Positions 59,949-64,000 of a stretch of 64,000 nucleotides of DNA are shown here, one piece after another; positions within the stretch are counted from its first letter, which is position 1, and each line of letters opens with the position of its first letter. The DNA comes from Rummeliibacillus pycnus_A (GTDB lineage: Bacteria; Bacillota; Bacilli; Bacillales_A; Planococcaceae). The notes under the pieces were generated by a model that was not told the DNA's origin, searched no databases, and saw only the letters and a program-made list of their open reading frames with translations. Where the stretch lies: the NCBI RefSeq assembly GCF_044359855.1, contig NZ_CP132291.1, positions 2,294,001 through 2,358,000 on the forward strand, written 5' to 3'. Made by a program: the position numbers and the translations under genes.

Positions 59949-61460
59949 CTATGATTTCTTCTCAGCTCTTTCACCACCTACTAAACGGTCGTTCGTCAGT
60001 AAGAAAACACAGAGAACTACCAAAATAGCAGGGATGAGCGCCCATGAAAAAGTGTAGCTAATGGAATAGGCAAGTGCATGAATAATTTTATTAAGCACAG
60101 GTTCTGGGATATTTGCTCGAGCTTGTTCAGAAAGCAAGGCACGGGGGTCACTCGAGCCATTAAATGTATTTCCTCCCCCATGAAAGGCCTCTTTCATTTT
60201 GTCTGAAAAGACATTACGCTGAATAATGCCGTATACAGTGATCCCCACTGTCATTCCCAATTGACGGACAAATGAAACGGTTGAATTTGCAGAACCACGC
60301 TGTTCAGGTCCAATATTATGAATAGCCGCCATATTTAAAACGGAAAAAGAAGCACCAGTACCTAGACCAACAATGATCATATACCATGTCACTGTCGCTC
60401 TTGTAGTGTCAGCAGACACTGTACTTAACAAATATATTCCTGTAACAAAAATAATGGCGAAGACTAGCATTACATTTCGATAACCAAACTTTGCCGCACT
60501 GATAGCTCCCGTTTGAGCAGACACTACGACCCCTAGCATCATAGGTAACAAGATTAGTCCTGAGTTAGTTGCACTACCACCTGTTACTCCTTGAATAAAA
60601 ATTGGGATATATACTGAACCAACTATAAAAGCTACTCCATAAAATAGACCTAATATGGTACTTGCAGCAAATATCCGATCTTTAAACATTGAAAACGAAA
60701 TAACAGGTTCCGATGCCCTTCTTTCAGCAAATATAAATAGAATAAATAAAACAAAAAATCCTGAAAATAAACTAATAATATTGATTGAATCCCACGCATA
60801 TTTATTGCCCCCCAATTCAAGGGCAAACATTAGACAGACGACTGCTCCAACAAGTGTAATAGCACCCAGCCAATCAATTTTTTGTTTCTGATGTTGAAGC
60901 GATTCTTTATAATATGACGAAATGAGAACGAGAGAAAGAATTCCTAGTGGCAGATTGATATAAAAAATCCAATGCCAGCTAATATAGTCTGTTATATACG
61001 CTCCAAGCAAAGGTCCAAATACACTAGATAACCCGAAAACTGCTCCGAAAAGCCCGCCCATTTTCCCTCTTTTTTCTGGAGGGAAAATATCAAACATGAT
61101 GGTAAAAGTAATGGGGATTAAAGCCCCGCCACCAATTCCTTGAATTGCACGGTATATACTCAACTGTTCAATACTTTGAGCTGTACCACATAAAATTGAT
61201 CCAAGCATAAATAAACTTAAACCCATAATAAAGAATCGTTTTCGACCGAACATATCTGAGAGTTTTCCGAAAATCGGCATGCCCGCCATTTCAGCAACCA
61301 TGTAAGCAGATGTTACCCAAATAAACTTATCCATGCCTCCAAGGTCTCCGACAATTGTTCCCATTGCTGTAGCTACGATGGTATTGTCCATAGATGACAT
61401 AAGAATTGTAAGCAACAGTCCAGCAACAATAAATTTCTGTTTACTTTTATCGGTTTTCAT
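59949..61460 (-). CDS. DHA2-type MFS multidrug exporter (14-TM, EmrB/QacA family)
   Basis: A 503-residue drug:H+ antiporter with 14 predicted helices. The DHA2 motif LDNTIV appears as MDNTIVATAMGTIVGDLGG, motif A as GKLSDMFGRKRFF, and motif C near GGLFGAVFGLSSVFGPLLGA. The MDNT variant keeps the key Asp of TM1. Such proteins export cationic dyes, antiseptics or antibiotics. ATG 61460 has AAAGGGG 7 bases upstream. No TetR regulator next to it. Confidence 0.92.
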   Translation of the reverse strand: MKTDKSKQKFIVAGLLLTILMSSMDNTIVATAMGTIVGDLGGMDKFIWVTSAYMVAEMAGMPIFGKLSDMFGRKRFFIMGLSLFMLGSILCGTAQSIEQLSIYRAIQGIGGGALIPITFTIMFDIFPPEKRGKMGGLFGAVFGLSSVFGPLLGAYITDYISWHWIFYINLPLGILSLVLISSYYKESLQHQKQKIDWLGAITLVGAVVCLMFALELGGNKYAWDSINIISLFSGFFVLFILFIFAERRASEPVISFSMFKDRIFAASTILGLFYGVAFIVGSVYIPIFIQGVTGGSATNSGLILLPMMLGVVVSAQTGAISAAKFGYRNVMLVFAIIFVTGIYLLSTVSADTTRATVTWYMIIVGLGTGASFSVLNMAAIHNIGPEQRGSANSTVSFVRQLGMTVGITVYGIIQRNVFSDKMKEAFHGGGNTFNGSSDPRALLSEQARANIPEPVLNKIIHALAYSISYTFSWALIPAILVVLCVFLLTNDRLVGGERAEKKS

Positions 61461-61700
61461 TTCATTTCCCCTTTAAGCTTAATCATTGTCGTTTCCCTTT
61501 TACTCCACAGTAATAAAAGAAAGAATTATTATTTCATATATTCACACAAAGAACAATAAACAATTCATATGCAAAAATCAATAAAAAATGGCAAAACAAT
61601 AAATTTTTTCTTATTTTACTGAATCCATCTCATAAATCTGTTTTCGGTTTATAAATACGAACATTTCAACACATTTACTTTTCGCTATTCAGATTTGGAT

Positions 61701-61735
61701 GTTCCGCTACAGACGGCGCTTTCCACGGGCTTGGC
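61701..61735 (+). repeat. Dispersed intergenic repeat, family A, arm 1
   Basis: GTTCCGCTACAGACGGCGCT then TTCCACGGGC: the same frame of residues as the family-A core CGCTACAGGCGGATGCTTTCC, with substitutions. Confidence 0.5.
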
Positions 61736-61826
61736 TTCAATTTCCTTGTCACTACAATTAAGGTACTTTAAAGTGTTTAAAAGCGATTATTAATAGTATT
61801 AATTTGCATCTGCATGATGTGGAATT

Positions 61827-61865
61827 AGCTTCGCTTTCCGAGGACTCGCCGTCTTTCGCTCCACG
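61827..61865 (-). repeat. Dispersed intergenic repeat, family A, arm 2 (inverted)
   Basis: On the minus strand CGTGGAGCGAAAGACGGCGA then GTCCTCGGAAAGCGAAGC. This is the 'GTGGAGCGAAAGGC...GGAAAGCGAAG' type of Bacillaceae intergenic repeat, in opposite orientation to arm 1. Confidence 0.5.
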
Positions 61866-61977
61866 ATTAACAAAATTGGTTATCATTTTATCATTACATG
61901 TTCGTATATTTCATATGAGTTTTACATTATAAAAATGATTCCACTAAATGATTTTTCATAATATGCGCCTAAAATTT

Positions 61978-62022
61978 AAAGGGATGTCTCATAAATTTCT
62001 ATACACTGAGACATCCCTTCTC
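61978..62022 (-). terminator. Intrinsic terminator of tyrosine phosphatase gene
   Basis: AAGGGATGTCTCA / TGAGACATCCCTT perfect 13-bp stem adjacent to the stop codon. Confidence 0.9.
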
Positions 62023-62024
62023 TA

Positions 62025-62804
62025 TCATTCTAAGTAATAATGTTGTAATCGTTGACGTTTAGAGAAATCCAAGCCAAATTCATCTTCTAAATATCGATCC
62101 GTATCTCCATAATTTTGATCAATTGCTTGAAAAACAGCTTGTAAATAGCTTTCTTTTGCACTCATAATATCCCCAAACTGTTGCATTTCTTGTTTATTTA
62201 AATGCTGAGACAAAATCGGAATCATCGCATCTCTCATAGGCTTCATATAATCATTCGTCAATAAATAATCTACTAATATCGTATCGCGTGGTATCCCTAA
62301 TGCAAGCAATATTAAGGCACCGCCTACACCTGTACGATCCTTTCCAGCAGCACAATGATGTAGCAATCCTAACTGGTCTGGTTCTTGGACGATCTCCATT
62401 AACTTTTGATAGGAAGGATTATTGAAAGCCATTTGGCTGTACATTTCAGTGAAAATTTCTCCGTTGATCTTCTGCAGAAACTCTCGGTTATCTATATCTT
62501 TTAACGTCACAGTCGGCATTTCAAATCCTACATTGCCTTTAGCTGGAATACGAATATTCACCACATTTGCAAATACTGGATCCGGCTTTACTTTTGCTTC
62601 ACCGTGATCTCGATAATCGAAAATCGTTCGAATACCGAGCGTTTCAAATACAGCTTTATCATTGGCAGTCATTTTCGATAAATCACCTGAACGATAAAAA
62701 ACACCTTTCTTAATGTTTCTTCCATCTTCTGTTTGATAGCCACCCATATCTCTAAAGTTCATAACTTTTTCAAATGGATTAGTTATTATCTTATTTTTCA
62801 ACAC
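62025..62804 (-). CDS. Tyrosine-protein phosphatase (DSP/LipA-like, Y_phosphatase3)
   Basis: A 259-residue dual-specificity-like phosphatase: N-terminal NFRDMGGYQTEDGRNIKKGV and YRSGDLSKMT, typical of the Listeria LipA/Y_phosphatase3 family, and the P-loop HCAAGKDRTG (CX5R) near residue 155. The Lys after Gly in the P-loop suggests additional phosphoinositide activity as in LipA. No signal peptide, so cytosolic. Start codon is GTG 62804 or TTG 62801 (GGGGG upstream suits the latter slightly better). Confidence 0.87.
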   Translation of the reverse strand: MLKNKIITNPFEKVMNFRDMGGYQTEDGRNIKKGVFYRSGDLSKMTANDKAVFETLGIRTIFDYRDHGEAKVKPDPVFANVVNIRIPAKGNVGFEMPTVTLKDIDNREFLQKINGEIFTEMYSQMAFNNPSYQKLMEIVQEPDQLGLLHHCAAGKDRTGVGGALILLALGIPRDTILVDYLLTNDYMKPMRDAMIPILSQHLNKQEMQQFGDIMSAKESYLQAVFQAIDQNYGDTDRYLEDEFGLDFSKRQRLQHYYLE

Positions 62805-62934
62805 TACACCCCCTAGTAATAACAGACTACCATGTATGCACTCTAAAAGGAGTTTATTAACAAAATTGAATTACCTAAAAAGTCCATGGTTTAATAAATG
62901 GATAGAATAATATGGTAAATTCATGGTAACAAAA

Positions 62935-62977
62935 AGAATTCGCTCCATTTCCCGAAGGAATGCCGCGAATTCTTTTT
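62935..62977. terminator. Bidirectional intrinsic terminator
   Basis: AGAATTCG...CGAATTCT stem with TTTTT runs on both strands and an inner TTCCC-GAAGGAA hairpin. Terminates the GyrI-like gene (minus). Confidence 0.85.
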
Positions 62978-63080
62978 GATTCAAATATCTTATTCATATC
63001 ATCAGTTTCAATGCATTGTTAAAGGAGTTATCCTTTTAGAACAGCTCCATTGGATAACCATATAGTTGTTCTTGAAAGTC

Positions 63081-63503
63081 TTATTCAATTGGAACCCATA
63101 GTTCAATCTCATTATTTTCTGCTTCATCATAAAAGTGATATTTTTCGAAGCAGGGAGCATGCCTAAAGTTAATTCCTTTAACATTCAATAACGCTTCTAA
63201 ACTTGCTGGAATGTCTTCTATTCCATGCTCCACGATTCCTACTAGATAACGGCCTGCTGAAACTAAAACTTGGTCTGGGGCGTTAATTCCTTTGACAGCA
63301 CTAGACACTAATCCTGCTACATAGTGTAACCCCTCATCACCCATCGAAATACAAACGCCATAAGTAATTTTAGGTCGCAGATTCACTACATCTAATTCTT
63401 GTTCAAGTTTATTCCATTGAACTGGAATGTCTGCTCGCCCTCCGTTTTTTACTGCGAAGCCCTTTACTATAAAACCTTCTATCTCCTCGAATCGTGCGAA
63501 CAT
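63081..63503 (-). CDS. GyrI-like small-molecule-binding protein (effector-binding domain)
   Basis: A 140-residue stand-alone GyrI/AraC effector-binding domain: FEEIEGFIVKGFAVKNGGRA start, ITYGVCISMGDEGLHYVAGL and a final IELWVPIE strand. Such domains bind hydrophobic ligands or inhibit gyrase in E. coli (GyrI/SbmC); function here unknown. Ribosome site GAGGTGAG. It may share transcription with the 54-residue membrane protein upstream on the same strand (53 bases between them). Confidence 0.83.
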   Translation of the reverse strand: MFARFEEIEGFIVKGFAVKNGGRADIPVQWNKLEQELDVVNLRPKITYGVCISMGDEGLHYVAGLVSSAVKGINAPDQVLVSAGRYLVGIVEHGIEDIPASLEALLNVKGINFRHAPCFEKYHFYDEAENNEIELWVPIE

Positions 63504-63556
63504 CTACTCACCTCATCCAAACAACATGCTTTCAGAAACCTAAAGTCTTTATCAAT

Positions 63557-63721
63557 TTATTTTTGATTAAATTTACCCGGTAATAATAATACTCCGATGC
63601 CAAAAACAATGATGCCAATGTATAACATATATTTAAAAATATTCGTTTCCACTATACCTAGTGGATATGCTAAGCCCACTATTAACAATACCAGCCCTAG
63701 ATAAAACACGAATAGTCTCAT
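63557..63721 (-). CDS. 54-residue two-span membrane protein, hypothetical
   Basis: From ATG 63721 the minus strand reads MRLFVFYLGLVLLIVGLAYP, a polar hinge with ETNIF, a second hydrophobic helix KYMLYIGIIVFGIGVLLLPG and a basic end. ATG has GGAGG 10 bases upstream. Two membrane helices with a basic tail argue for a real, short gene. Possibly co-transcribed with the GyrI-like gene 53 bases downstream. Confidence 0.7.
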   Translation of the reverse strand: MRLFVFYLGLVLLIVGLAYPLGIVETNIFKYMLYIGIIVFGIGVLLLPGKFNQK

Positions 63722-64000
63722 TGGATTCTTGCCTCCATCACCTAAATGAATGTCATTTCTTAACTTCTAAGGTAATTTCGTCAATTTTGATTGTCCCGCT
63801 TCATTCACCAGAATATTTACGTACTGTTACTATTCCCAATTTACCACTAAAAAAACATTCCCTTAGAAAATTTACTTACCTGTACTTATTTCTTTAGATG
63901 ATATGGCACTGTAATAATTACTACATTTCTTCTGTATAACAGCGATGTCCGGATTAGTAAGCTTGATTGGTTGTGCAATATATTATGCCACCCTTTTTTC
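63722..64000. other. Right-edge region, nothing convincing
   Basis: AT-rich. A minus-strand frame ending at 63881 contains a possibly protein-like tail (AQPIKLTNPDIAVIQKK and on), but it is interrupted by a stop upstream at the window edge and has no visible start. No feature is claimed. Confidence 0.3.

Larger units (their letters stand above)
61461..62024. other. 560-bp intergenic gap, DHA2 exporter / tyrosine phosphatase
   Basis: Contains no gene I can support. It holds two family-A-type repeat arms in opposite orientation (61701-61735 and 61827-61865) and the terminator of the phosphatase gene (61978-62022). Confidence 0.55.

Noticed and set aside
63881..64000. Minus-strand tail that reads AQPIKLTNPDIAVIQKK near the right edge
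   Set aside because: Broken by a stop at the window edge and lacking a start; cannot be told from chance.
1..64000. CRISPR arrays, prophage, insertion sequences, tRNA/rRNA genes
   Set aside because: No regularly spaced repeats, transposase/integrase frames, or cloverleaf-like CCA-ended sequences were seen on either strand by eye.

Overview
The window looks like chromosomal DNA from a low-GC, Gram-positive member of the Bacillales. Coding is AT-rich, ribosome binding sites are strong (AGGAGG/GGGGG type), and GTG and TTG starts are common. Lipoproteins carry typical lipoboxes. The regulatory set is Bacillus-like: Fur boxes, T-boxes, a guanidine-I riboswitch, a SigW-type promoter and a SigV/RsiV pair. 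Gene content and the dispersed repeats fit the Planococcaceae/Caryophanaceae side (Lysinibacillus, Solibacillus, Rummeliibacillus, Viridibacillus, Kurthia). This placement is an inference, not a computed assignment. I saw no transposase, integrase, phage gene, CRISPR array, rRNA or tRNA.

Layout. 1-6.3 kb: a LysR regulator (cut by the edge) divergent from an MFS exporter, a PAP2 phosphatase, and a YclNOPQ-type ferric siderophore ABC operon behind three Fur boxes. 6.3-12 kb: peptide transporter DtpT with a consensus SigA promoter, GTPase HflX, a VOC protein and proline symporter PutP. 12.4-16.4 kb: a FadR-type regulator, a T-box (probable Tyr specifier) controlling an NhaC-family transporter, and a methyltransferase. 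16.5-22.4 kb: the SigV-RsiV envelope-stress module and the EfeO-EfeB-EfeU iron uptake operon behind a perfect Fur box. 22.4-31 kb: a YeiH/LysR pair, fumarase, a PCYCGC lipoprotein, the NfeD-flotillin operon with its SigW promoter, and the DUF47-Pit phosphate pair. 31-42.6 kb: small hypotheticals, an AI-2E-family permease, a T-box-controlled SAM hydrolase (DUF62), a four-repeat DUF347 membrane protein, an M3 peptidase, a SEC-C/HTH protein, a GNAT pseudogene, a YdcF protein, a chemoreceptor and a YebC-family protein. 42.7-53.4 kb: LMW-PTP, signal peptidase, an Xre regulator, PlsC, a DUF7662 protein, a DUF697 GTPase, the second SEC-C/HTH paralog, VanZ, RlmA, MATE and MenA. 53.6-64 kb: asparagine synthase followed by a DUF2087/GIY-YIG pair, a guanidine-I riboswitch with the YkkC/YkkD guanidinium exporter, a secreted protein, an acetyltransferase, EamA and DHA2 exporters, a tyrosine phosphatase, a GyrI-like protein and a 54-residue membrane protein.

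How the parts connect. Two separate Fur-controlled uptake systems (siderophore ABC and EfeUOB) point to an iron-responsive organism. SigV/RsiV and SigW/flotillin point to envelope and lysozyme stress responses. The most interesting items lie between genes: a T-box on a SAM hydrolase gene with a damaged 3' half-copy of the same T-box 1.5 kb away acting as a terminator; three Fur boxes with a 20-codon reading frame on the far side; an interrupted acetyltransferase gene; a coding remnant fused to the end of the AI-2E permease gene; and two families of decayed intergenic repeats. No clearly novel multi-gene defence or mobile system was found.
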